64,000 nucleotides of DNA from positions 310,001 to 374,000 of the forward strand of contig CAYSOF010000002.1 of the NCBI GenBank assembly GCA_964432595.1. Reading direction: 5' to 3'. The stretch comes from DASYLJ01 sp964432595 (GTDB taxonomy: Bacteria > Desulfobacterota > Binatia > DP-6). The translations under genes were made by a program, and so were the position numbers. Below, in pieces: positions 57,899 through 64,000 of the stretch (position 1 is the stretch's first letter; every line of letters begins with the position of its first letter). The notes beneath the pieces are model-generated. The model did no database searches. It worked only from the letters and a program-made list of their open reading frames with translations, and was not told the DNA's origin.

Positions 57899-58383
57899 CT
57901 AGGCGGCAGCTGCGGCGGCGTCGCAAAAGCGCGGGCCTTCTCGCTGCGTTCCTTCTCCTGACGGCTTCGTCCCCACATGAACGTACCGACCATGGTGACG
58001 GCGGTCGACAAGACCATGGTGATGCCCTTCGCCTCGTGGCCCGCGTAGATCAGCCCAGTTCCGGCCACGATCATGGTCATCCCGAGGATGAACCCGAGAA
58101 TCTGCCCGCGCGCCTGTGCGCGGATATTCCCGGTGACGACCTTCTCCTCCAGCGAGCGGCGATGGGCGGCGTTCTCCTCCGCCATGGTAACGACCCGGTC
58201 GGCGCCACTCGGAACAGCGTCGTTGTAAAGAATCAGGACGTGAGGCGGGGGAAGCGGCCCGCTGAAGCTGGCCTGGCGAACCTCGAAGCGTGATTCGGGA
58301 GCGCCAGGGACGGCGGGGCCGCGATTCGCGATCCCCTGCTGACGACGGGCGACGCCCTTATTGCCCTTCGGCTTCTTTGCCAC
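57895..58383 (-). CDS. Passenger gene: DUF2335-like membrane protein
   Basis: This is a 162-residue protein. A basic N-terminus (MAKKPKGNKGVARRQQG) and proline-rich stretch are followed by a helix (ENAAHRRSLEEKVVTGNIRAQ) and two transmembrane segments (ILGFILGMTMIVAGTGLIYAG and GITMVLSTAVTMVGTFMWG). This is the layout of DUF2335 proteins, common in prophages and mobile elements. The start is a GTG 8 bases after the upstream stop. Function unknown; a toxin-like membrane activity is conceivable but unsupported. Confidence 0.7.
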   Translation of the reverse strand: MAKKPKGNKGVARRQQGIANRGPAVPGAPESRFEVRQASFSGPLPPPHVLILYNDAVPSGADRVVTMAEENAAHRRSLEEKVVTGNIRAQARGQILGFILGMTMIVAGTGLIYAGHEAKGITMVLSTAVTMVGTFMWGRSRQEKERSEKARAFATPPQLPPS

Positions 58384-58391
58384 GTCTCGTG

Positions 58392-58601
58392 CTAGGCGTG
58401 CTTTGGGGCCGGGAACAATTCCTGCTGACCGTCGGGGTGGATGGTCGCGTAGTAGGCGTCCGAGATGTCGCCGCCGGTCACGGCCCAGTCCGCGTACATG
58501 GCTCGCGCATCGGCCTCGGCTGGCGTTCGGCTCTCGTTGTAGCCGTCGAACACCCCCCACAGGTCAACCAATCTAGCAACGCCAGACCAGAACGATGGCA
58601 T
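58392..58601 (-). CDS. Passenger gene: small protein of unknown function
   Basis: This is a 69-residue protein starting MPSFWSGVARLVDLWGVFDG and continuing ESRTPAEADARAMYADWAVTGGDI. This pattern recurs, in my memory, in small mobile-element proteins without assigned function. A GTG at 58643 would extend it to 83 residues and coincides with the predicted transcript start; the ATG at 58601 is preferred because similarity begins there. It is upstream of and close to the DUF2335-like gene, so the two are probably one transcript. Confidence 0.55.
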   Translation of the reverse strand: MPSFWSGVARLVDLWGVFDGYNESRTPAEADARAMYADWAVTGGDISDAYYATIHPDGQQELFPAPKHA

Positions 58602-58649
58602 GGCAAACAGGAAGTCCGAGCGGATTCGGGAGAGGCTTCCCACGAACCG

Positions 58650-58678
58650 AATATATGGGGCGCATATACCGTGTTCAA
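58650..58678 (-). promoter_or_regulatory. Internal promoter of the element
   Basis: On the minus strand TTGAAC (58678-58673), a 17-base spacer and TATATT (58655-58650) make a good sigma-70 promoter. The predicted start is about 58643. It would express the 58392-58601 and DUF2335-like genes independently of the transposase. Confidence 0.65.
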
Positions 58679-58713
58679 CGCCCGCCCCTCCGGCCCCGGC
58701 CCTGCCGCTTTAG

Positions 58714-59706
58714 TCAGCCGGCGTCGGCCGGCGCGTCGCCGATCAGCTGCTTGTAGGTGAGCCGCCGACCCGCGACCGTATCGAGCACTTCGTCGAATCG
58801 CTCGCCGTCGCCGCCCTTCACCTTGCGCAGGTTGAAGCGGAACGCCTGCTCATCGAGGTAACGAAACAGGTGGAACGGCTCGACGCTGATGTACGTCCCA
58901 CGCAGCGCCCGCTTCACCAGCGACCAGTAGTTCTCGATGCCGTTGATATGCACGTTGCCGCGAACGTACTCCTCGGCCGTGTGGTCGACCGCATCGTGGA
59001 AGTAGTGTGGTGCCACGAAGCCGTCGTAGGAGGGGTTCTTGTCGGAGAACACCTCCGAGCCGCGCTCGACGTGCCTGGAGATGTGCCCTGCGAGCGTTGC
59101 GCGCGTGGTCTCGGTCACGACCTTGGTAACCACCTTGCCCCGGCGCTCCAGCATGCCCAGGACGATCGCCTTGCCGCCCGCCCGCGGTCCCTTCTTCGGC
59201 CCCTTCTCCATCGCCTTGGCATACTGCTGCTTGTTCATGCGGCGGGCCTGGCCACCGATGTACGTCTCGTCCACTTCGATCGGGGAGCCGTTGCCGCCGA
59301 GGATCGTGCCGTTGTCCTGCATGGCCAGCCTGATGCGCTGGAGCATGAACCACGCCGACTTCTGCGTGACCTTGAGGGCGCGGCCCAGCTCGTAGCTGCT
59401 GATGCCGTTCTTGCAGTTCGCGAGAAGCCACATGGCCGGCAGCCACTTCTCAAAGCCCAGGGGCGAGTCCTCGAAGATGGTTCCGACCTTGGCCGAGAAC
59501 TGCCGCTTGGGGTGATCGTTGCCGCACTTCCAGCGACGCTGCGTCTTGAGGAAGCGAACCATGGTCGACCCACAGGTGGGGCAGGACACGCCGTCAGGCC
59601 AGCGGCGGCTGACCACGTAGTCGAGGCACCGGTCAGGGTCCGCAAAGTACAGGATGGCTTCCTGAAGCGTCGTCGGGTGCTTCGGGTTCCGCTCCGGCGT
59701 CCTCAT
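58714..59706 (-). CDS. IS1595-family (ISXO2-like) transposase
   Basis: This is a 330-residue protein. The N-terminal zinc ribbon uses Cys42, Cys45, Cys61 and possibly His65; the catalytic domain has Asp146 (VDETYIGG), Asp222 (SDKNPSYDG) and Glu258 (NGIENYWS), the DDE set of ISXO2-type transposases. The ORF is intact. Transcription probably starts from the right terminal repeat, which carries an inward TTGACT followed 18 bases later by GATAGG. It mobilises the element bounded by 56281 and 59756. Confidence 0.95.
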   Translation of the reverse strand: MRTPERNPKHPTTLQEAILYFADPDRCLDYVVSRRWPDGVSCPTCGSTMVRFLKTQRRWKCGNDHPKRQFSAKVGTIFEDSPLGFEKWLPAMWLLANCKNGISSYELGRALKVTQKSAWFMLQRIRLAMQDNGTILGGNGSPIEVDETYIGGQARRMNKQQYAKAMEKGPKKGPRAGGKAIVLGMLERRGKVVTKVVTETTRATLAGHISRHVERGSEVFSDKNPSYDGFVAPHYFHDAVDHTAEEYVRGNVHINGIENYWSLVKRALRGTYISVEPFHLFRYLDEQAFRFNLRKVKGGDGERFDEVLDTVAGRRLTYKQLIGDAPADAG

Positions 59707-59734
59707 GCCGGTACCTATCCCATGGGACGGGCCG

Positions 59735-59756
59735 GTTAGTCAAGTATATTATCCCC
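59735..59756. repeat. Right terminal inverted repeat (IRR)
   Basis: Exact reverse complement of 56281-56302. It lies 28 bases upstream of the transposase ATG and supplies the inward TTGACT hexamer. Confidence 0.95.
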
Positions 59757-59764
59757 AGGCCGTG
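59757..59764. repeat. Right target-site duplication of the IS1595 element
   Basis: AGGCCGTG, identical to 56273-56280. Joining 56280 to 59765 restores the presumed pre-insertion sequence upstream of lexA. Confidence 0.9.
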
Positions 59765-59843
59765 GCGCCGCGATGATGCGCGGCCGGATCTTGCCGGGCG
59801 CGGGCGGGCATCTCAGACTGGCGTCCCCGCCTGGGAGGATGAG

Positions 59844-60095
59844 ATGATGCGAATGCTTCTCGTGGCTACCCTGCTCGTGATGGCCTCCGTGGCTCCGTCG
59901 TCCAAGGTCGACGCCGCTCCGCGCCCCACGCCGACCGGCGTGAAGTGCTGCCTGCAGACCTCCGTCGACGACGCGCCTCCGCACACGTTCTGCTTCAACC
60001 TGCACGTCGTTCGGGCGCGTCCGCGCCGAGCGCGGCTGCGGGCGCGGGTCGCCTGCCGCCTGATCGGCGGCCGTCCGCTGCGGAGGGTCGCATGA
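59844..60095 (+). CDS. Small secreted Cys-containing protein
   Basis: This is an 83-residue protein with a signal peptide (RMLLVATLLVMASVAPSS, cleavage near DAA at 24-25) and a short mature part with VKCCLQT, FCFNLHV and a C-terminal RVACRLIGG, giving four cysteines that could form two disulfides. GGGAGGATGAG is a good ribosome site. It overlaps the first STN-like gene by 4 bases (ATGA), so the three are one operon. Function unknown. Confidence 0.65.
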   Translation: MMRMLLVATLLVMASVAPSSKVDAAPRPTPTGVKCCLQTSVDDAPPHTFCFNLHVVRARPRRARLRARVACRLIGGRPLRRVA

Positions 60096-60886
60096 GGCGC
60101 GCGGTCGCCGTGCTCGCCGTCGCGGTCGTCGCGCTCATGAGCGCACCGGTCGGAGCCGCCGATCAGCCGGCGGGCTCGCCGGTCGTCACGGTGAAGGACG
60201 AGCGCATGACCGTGAAGGTCAACGGGACCTCCCTGGAGGAGATCCTGGTCCGCTTCTCGGCCGCCACGGGTGCCGAGATCCGCGGCGGCATCGTCAACCC
60301 GCGTGACGTCAGCGTCGAGTTCGAGGACGTCTCGCTGCAGGACGGCCTCGCCCGCCTGCTCGGCGATCAGAACTTCATGCTCACCTACAACGGCGGCAAG
60401 CTGACGCGGGTCACCCTGATGGGCGGCGCGCTCGACGCGCCCGTCACGAAGGTCGTGAAGGAAAACGAGACGGCCGCGACGGGCGAGCCGCCACAGACGT
60501 TCACGCAGCTGATGCAGACGCGCATGATCCAGGTCTCGCCCGGCGGACGCCTCTCGCGCTTCCTCGGCAAGGACGAGGCCAGCCTGCAACAGCTCGTCGA
60601 CGTCGGCTTGCGCAACGAGGATGCCGCGCTCCGCACGGAGGCGCTGCGCATGGCCATCCAGGCGATCGACGGCCAGCCCGATCTGAACGCCGCCACGGTC
60701 AACGCCATCAACGGCATGGACGACAACCAGCTGATGGCGCTCTTCCGCGCGACGGCGCGCGACAACACGCGCGCCGTCCTCGCCCAGATGTCGACGCTGC
60801 TTCGCACCAACGATCTCCGCCAGCGCAGCCTCAAGCTGCTGATGCAGGTGAGCACGCCCCTCGGCGGCGAGGGGCAGCAGGAGTAG
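60092..60886 (+). CDS. Periplasmic protein with STN-like domain (first of tandem paralogues)
   Basis: This is a 264-residue protein with a signal peptide (RAVAVLAVAVVALMSAPVGA). Residues ~38-105 resemble a secretin/TonB short N-terminal (STN) domain: VNGTSLEEILVRFSAATGAEI, then VEFEDVSLQDGLARLLG and NFMLTY. The C-terminal half is helical. It is paralogous to the next gene. STN domains occur in secretins, TonB receptors and FecR-like proteins; a role in envelope assembly is possible. GTG and ATG alternatives are not needed, as the ATG overlaps the upstream stop. Confidence 0.72.
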   Translation: MRRAVAVLAVAVVALMSAPVGAADQPAGSPVVTVKDERMTVKVNGTSLEEILVRFSAATGAEIRGGIVNPRDVSVEFEDVSLQDGLARLLGDQNFMLTYNGGKLTRVTLMGGALDAPVTKVVKENETAATGEPPQTFTQLMQTRMIQVSPGGRLSRFLGKDEASLQQLVDVGLRNEDAALRTEALRMAIQAIDGQPDLNAATVNAINGMDDNQLMALFRATARDNTRAVLAQMSTLLRTNDLRQRSLKLLMQVSTPLGGEGQQE

Positions 60887-60889
60887 CCG

Positions 60890-61651
60890 ATGTCCGGCCG
60901 CGTCGGCACGGCGCTGCTACTGGCGCTCGTCGTGCCGCTCGCGCAGGCCGCCGAGCCGGAGCCGCTGCCCGACGTCCGCTACGCCGACGACCGCGTCACG
61001 GCGACGTTCGATGCGGTGCCGCTCGACGCCGTGTTGGCGGCGCTCGCCGCCGCCAGCGGCGCCGCGATCCGCGGGGCGGTCGTGGCGCCGCGCGACGTCA
61101 CGGCGGAGCTGGACCGGGTGCCGCTGTCCGAGGCGCTGCACCGGCTGCTCGGCGAACAGAACTTCACGGTCAGCTACGGTGCGGGCGATCGCGTGAAGGC
61201 GATCGTGCTCCTCGGTGGTCCCGAGGCACCGCCGCCCGTGCCCGGGACGGCCGTCGCGCAGGCCGCGCCGGCGGCGCCGCCGGCGTTCCCGCTGCGGCTG
61301 TCGCGTGCGCTTCGGCGTCATCGTCCCGTCGCGGTGCCCGAGCCGTTGGCGGAGGCGATGGGCGCCGAGCAGGCGACCTTCCCCGAGCTGCTCGAGGTCG
61401 CCACCGGCGACGACGACGGCGTCCGCCGCGCGCAGGCGACCCAGGTGGTGCTGAGCGCGCTCGAGAAGGAGAGCGGCATCCGCCGCTCGTTCCTGCGCAC
61501 CCTGCATCGGCTCGACGATGCGGGCCTCGCCGGCATCATGTCGGGCACGAGCGGCCCGGGGTTCCAGCAGATACTCGAGTACCTCGCGGCGCATTCGCGC
61601 GAGCCGAGCTTGCAGAAGAAGGCGACGGTCGTTCTCGAGCAGCTCCGCTAG
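60890..61651 (+). CDS. Periplasmic protein with STN-like domain (second of tandem paralogues)
   Basis: This is a 253-residue protein with a signal peptide (VGTALLLALVVPLAQA) and the same layout as the preceding gene: FDAVPLDAVLAALAAASGAAI, VTAELDRVPLSEALHRLLG, NFTVSY. A proline/alanine-rich linker then leads to a helical C-terminus. The two diverge in the linker and C-terminus. It begins 3 bases after the first paralogue, and converges on mltG with a 4-base overlap. Confidence 0.72.
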   Translation: MSGRVGTALLLALVVPLAQAAEPEPLPDVRYADDRVTATFDAVPLDAVLAALAAASGAAIRGAVVAPRDVTAELDRVPLSEALHRLLGEQNFTVSYGAGDRVKAIVLLGGPEAPPPVPGTAVAQAAPAAPPAFPLRLSRALRRHRPVAVPEPLAEAMGAEQATFPELLEVATGDDDGVRRAQATQVVLSALEKESGIRRSFLRTLHRLDDAGLAGIMSGTSGPGFQQILEYLAAHSREPSLQKKATVVLEQLR

Positions 61652-62640
61652 CGCCGTTGCCAGCGCTGGACGGCGGCGGAATGCGCCGCCAGGTCGACGT
61701 TGAACTCGTGGCTGCCGTCCCCGCGCGCGACGAAATACAGATAGGGGACCGCGGCCGGATGGACCGCCGCCTCCAGCGCCGCGCGGCCGGGATTCGCGAT
61801 CGGCGTCGGCGGCAGTCCGCGCGCCGTGTACGTGTTGTGCGGCGTCGCCCGACGGAGATCGGCGCGCGTGATCGTGCGATCGGAGCCGTCGCGGCCGTAG
61901 ATCACCGTCGGATCCGACTGCAGCGGCATGTCGCGCCGCAGGCGGTTCACGAAGACCGCCGCGACGAGGCGCCGTTCGTCCGCGCGCGCCGCCTCTTCCT
62001 CGACCAGCGACGCGAGCGTCACGGCCTGATTGGTGTCGAGACCAAGCGCCGCAGCGCGGCTCTGCATCTCGCTGGTGAAGACGTGGCGGAAGCGGCGCAC
62101 CATGGTCCGCAGGATCCGATCGGCGGACGTGCCCGGCGGGAACGCGTACGTGTCGGGGAAGAGGTAGCCTTCGGCTCCCGCCTCGGGCAGGCCCTCGGAA
62201 GCGAGGAAGGCGGGATCGTTCAGCACCGCGAGCAGCTCGTCCTGTGTGCCGAAGCCCGCCGCGGCGAGGAGGGTCACCGTCTCGCGCGCCGTCAGCCCTT
62301 CGGGCACCGTCACCATCTGCGACGGGTCCGGCGGTCCGGTGAACCGCGCGAGCAGCTCGAGCGGTGTCAGCGGCCGCGTCACGAGGTAGACGCCAGAGCG
62401 CACGTCGCGGTCCTCGCCGGTCAGCCGGGCCCACGCGATCAGCGGCAGGGGGTGACGCAGCAGCCCGTGCGCCGTCAGCTCGCGAGCGACCGTCGAGAAG
62501 CCGCTGCCTTCGCGCACCTCCACCGTCAGCGGTTCCGTGATCGCGGGGCCGGGTCGATTGAGGAACACGGCCACGGCGCCCACGCCGACCAACGCCGCCA
62601 TCGTCACGGCGGCGACCAGCGATGCGAGCCGGCGGATCAC
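61648..62640 (-). CDS. mltG: Endolytic transglycosylase MltG
   Basis: This is a 330-residue protein with one N-terminal transmembrane helix (LVAAVTMAALVGVGAVAVFL), a LysM-like section (VEVREGSGFSTVARELTAHG) and the YceG catalytic domain with EGYLFPDTYAFPPG, LASLVEEEAARADER (catalytic Glu) and LQSDPTVIYG, NTYTARGLPPTPIANPG. It cleaves nascent peptidoglycan and sets glycan length. The GTG start overlaps the ruvX stop (GTGA). Confidence 0.93.
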   Translation of the reverse strand: MIRRLASLVAAVTMAALVGVGAVAVFLNRPGPAITEPLTVEVREGSGFSTVARELTAHGLLRHPLPLIAWARLTGEDRDVRSGVYLVTRPLTPLELLARFTGPPDPSQMVTVPEGLTARETVTLLAAAGFGTQDELLAVLNDPAFLASEGLPEAGAEGYLFPDTYAFPPGTSADRILRTMVRRFRHVFTSEMQSRAAALGLDTNQAVTLASLVEEEAARADERRLVAAVFVNRLRRDMPLQSDPTVIYGRDGSDRTITRADLRRATPHNTYTARGLPPTPIANPGRAALEAAVHPAAVPYLYFVARGDGSHEFNVDLAAHSAAVQRWQRR

Positions 62641-63044
62641 GATGCGCGCAGGTACGACTCGAGGATGATGGCGGCGGCTTCCTGGTCTATCAGCTGCCGG
62701 CGTCGGCCGGGCCGGACGTTGGCCGCGCGCAACGCCTCCTCGGCCTCGACGCTGGTCAGGCGCTCGTCCCACAGGGCGACCGGCAGGGCCAGGTGGTTTT
62801 CGACCTTCGCCGCGAAGGCCCGCACCTTGGCTGCCTGCGGGCCCTCGCTGCCGTTCATGTTGAGCGGCAGTCCGACGACGATCCGCGCCGGCGTGAATGG
62901 GGCCAGCATGCGTGCAATCGCTTCCAGATCGCGGACCCCACCCACGCGCCTCACGACGCCGATCCCGCGGGCCGTCATGCCGAGCTCGTCGCTGACGGCG
63001 ACCCCGATCCGGGCATCGCCCACGTCCAGCGCGGCCGTGCGCAT
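62637..63044 (-). CDS. ruvX: Putative pre-16S rRNA nuclease / Holliday junction resolvase-like (YqgF)
   Basis: This is a 135-residue RNase H-fold protein: ALDVGDARIGVAVSDE carries the first acidic residue, IVVGLPLNMNGSEG is the second motif, and LWDERLTSVEAEEAL and DQEAAAIILESYL follow. YqgF in E. coli processes the 5' end of 16S rRNA. The ATG at 63044 matches the family start; a longer frame to 63107 is unconserved. mltG-ruvX pairing is common. Confidence 0.92.
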   Translation of the reverse strand: MRTAALDVGDARIGVAVSDELGMTARGIGVVRRVGGVRDLEAIARMLAPFTPARIVVGLPLNMNGSEGPQAAKVRAFAAKVENHLALPVALWDERLTSVEAEEALRAANVRPGRRRQLIDQEAAAIILESYLRAS

Positions 63045-63046
63045 CG

Positions 63047-63069
63047 GCCGGTCGTAACACCCGACCGGC
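63047..63069. promoter_or_regulatory. Palindrome between ruvX and the secretion ATPase gene
   Basis: GCCGGTCG and CGACCGGC form a perfect 8-bp inverted repeat around a 7-base centre, immediately upstream of the ruvX ATG and about 70 bases upstream of the divergent ATPase gene. It could be an operator or an RNA hairpin in the ruvX leader. Confidence 0.35.
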
Positions 63070-63136
63070 GGGGCCGCAAATATTTCAGACCGCACCTCAA
63101 GTCGCACAGGGTGTCGACCGAAACTCTCAGAGGACC

Positions 63137-64000
63137 ATGCCCTCCGGACTGAACGGCCGACGCGCCCTGATCCGCTTCCTGCAGCGGATCGGCGCGATCA
63201 CGAGCGCGGACGCGCCCGATCTCGAGGCGTTGCCCGACGCCGAGCTGTCGGCGGCCCTCGAGCGGACGAGCGGCCTGGACCCCGCCGGCCTCGTCGACCG
63301 GCTGGTCGGCGAGCTGCGGATCGAGCGCTTCGACCCGGCGACCCTCGACCCGACGGTCGCCGCGGAGCTGCCGGCCGAGCTGGCGCGCCGACACGGCCTC
63401 GTGCTCGTTCGGCTGGCGGAGCGCTCGGCCCACGTCGCGATGGCCAACCCGCTCGATCTCGACGCGCTGAAGGAGGTGGAGCTCGCGGTTCGTCGTCGAA
63501 CGCTGGCCCTCGTGGCGACGCCGGCCGAGATTCGGGCGGCGCAGGACGCCGTCTACCCGCCGGGGCCCGAAACGTCGCCGGCGCCCGAGCCCGTGGCTCC
63601 GCCGCCGGTCGAGCCCGATGCCGCCGTCATGACCGTGGTCCGCGCCTGCATGGACCGCATCGACGAGGTCGAGCGCCGGCTCGAGCGCGAGACGCTGCCG
63701 CCGCCGCCCGATCCGGGATTGGCCGCGCGTTTCGCCGCGCTCGAGGCGGCGACGCAGTCGCTGCGCGACGCGATGGCGGCGGTCGAGGACCGGCAGCGCG
63801 ACGACCTGGCGCGCATCGCCGCCGACCTGGACGCGCTCGTCGCGGCCCAGGGCGCCGCGCAGCAGCAGCTCCACGACACGCAGCGCGAGGTCGTCGACGT
63901 GGCGGTCCGTCGCGTCGGCGAGGTGCTCCAGCCGCGGCTCGACGAGCTGGCCGCGGGTACGCTCGCGGCCGCCGACCGCGCGGATCGCGCGCAGCGGACG
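63137..64000 (+). CDS. PilB/GspE-type secretion ATPase, N-terminal part
   Basis: The frame runs off the window; 288 residues are visible. Residues ~1-130 contain two pieces of the MshEN/T2SSE-N domain: LVDRLVGELRIERFDP and LARRHGLVLVRLAERSAHVAMANPLDLDALKEVE, characteristic of PilB/GspE/MshE ATPases and related proteins. Then comes a proline-rich linker (from about 138) and a long alpha-helical, coiled-coil-like section (RIDEVERRLERET onward). The ATPase core is outside the window, so a protein with only the MshEN domain is also possible. AGAGGACC precedes the ATG. Confidence 0.65.
   Translation, partial: MPSGLNGRRALIRFLQRIGAITSADAPDLEALPDAELSAALERTSGLDPAGLVDRLVGELRIERFDPATLDPTVAAELPAELARRHGLVLVRLAERSAHVAMANPLDLDALKEVELAVRRRTLALVATPAEIRAAQDAVYPPGPETSPAPEPVAPPPVEPDAAVMTVVRACMDRIDEVERRLERETLPPPPDPGLAARFAALEAATQSLRDAMAAVEDRQRDDLARIAADLDALVAAQGAAQQQLHDTQREVVDVAVRRVGEVLQPRLDELAAGTLAAADRADRAQRT

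Larger units (their letters stand above)
56281..59756. mobile_element. IS1595-family element with passenger genes
   Basis: This 3476-bp element is bounded by perfect 22-bp terminal inverted repeats and an 8-bp direct duplication of the target. It carries its transposase (minus strand, right end) and, toward the left, six small passenger genes in two convergent groups: 56363-57898 on the plus strand and 57895-58601 on the minus strand. Codon use in the passengers is less GC-rich than in the chromosomal neighbours. The element inserted 42 bases upstream of the lexA start, splitting lexA from the DNA that now begins at 59765. Confidence 0.92.

Overview
Organism and overall character. The window is uniformly GC-rich, densely packed and has Gram-negative envelope genes (Kdo synthesis, an LpxL-type acyltransferase, LptC-LptA-LptB, MltG). 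Two features suggest a deltaproteobacterial-type lineage such as Desulfobacterota, Myxococcota or Binatota: the gene order lptC-lptA-lptB-rpoN-hpf-ptsN-hprK-rapZ-EIIA(Man)-HPr, and the paired acyl-CoA dehydrogenases with MaoC and enoyl-CoA hydratase genes. The exact taxon cannot be read from the sequence. Almost every operon is joined by 4-base start/stop overlaps (ATGA, GTGA, TTGA, possibly CTGA), and GTG or TTG starts are common. No gene-free stretch exceeds 300 bases, and no rRNA, tRNA or CRISPR array was seen.

Region by region. 1-1305 is the C-terminal part of an LCAT-like lipase. 1333-10358 (minus strand) is a nitrate/nitrite reduction operon: a fused NirB-NirD nitrite reductase, a cytochrome-b-like membrane protein with a zinc-ribbon tail, a molybdopterin nitrate reductase, a four-cluster ferredoxin, a Tat-type Rieske protein, NarK, and a secreted protein of unknown role. 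Upstream of it is a near-perfect sigma-54 promoter (10429-10443), and rpoN itself is in this window. A LysR regulator is divergent. 11530-15246 is a sugar-type ABC importer. 15243-18650 is a lipid/CoA cluster containing a frameshifted small gene and a palindrome between divergent maoC and SDR genes. 18654-29207 is mixed: DUF202, MFS and LysE transporters, an RTX protein, glutathione peroxidase, GNAT, Uma2, two acyl-CoA dehydrogenases and DUF1835. 29223-29350 is a long inverted repeat with a G-rich apex, followed by a CnoX-like thioredoxin. 30318-34299 is a three-gene YfhO/GT2/methyltransferase operon. 34437-39610 is kdsB-pyrG-kdsA-kdsD-lpxL-like. 39693-44279 holds Uma2, MAPEG and a SWIM-SNF2 helicase. 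44497-51581 is the Lpt/RpoN/PTS-regulator operon. 51647-54464 carries metK and ahcY, then hemW and lexA on the minus strand.

Mobile element. 56281-59756 is a complete 3.5 kb IS1595-family element with 22-bp perfect terminal inverted repeats and an 8-bp target duplication. Besides its transposase it carries six or seven small passenger genes. It sits 42 bp upstream of the lexA start, so lexA has been cut off from its original upstream DNA.

Right end. After the element come a small secreted Cys-containing protein, two tandem paralogous periplasmic proteins with an STN-like domain, mltG and ruvX on the minus strand, and the N-terminal part of a PilB/GspE-type secretion ATPase that runs off the window.

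How the parts work together. Nitrate taken up by NarK would be reduced to nitrite by the molybdoenzyme, with electrons passing through the FeS, Rieske and membrane subunits, and then to ammonium by NirBD, probably under RpoN control. The kds, lpx and lpt genes make and export lipopolysaccharide. PtsN, HprK, HPr, EIIA(Man) and RapZ appear to form a regulatory phosphorelay, since no sugar-transport PTS component is present here.
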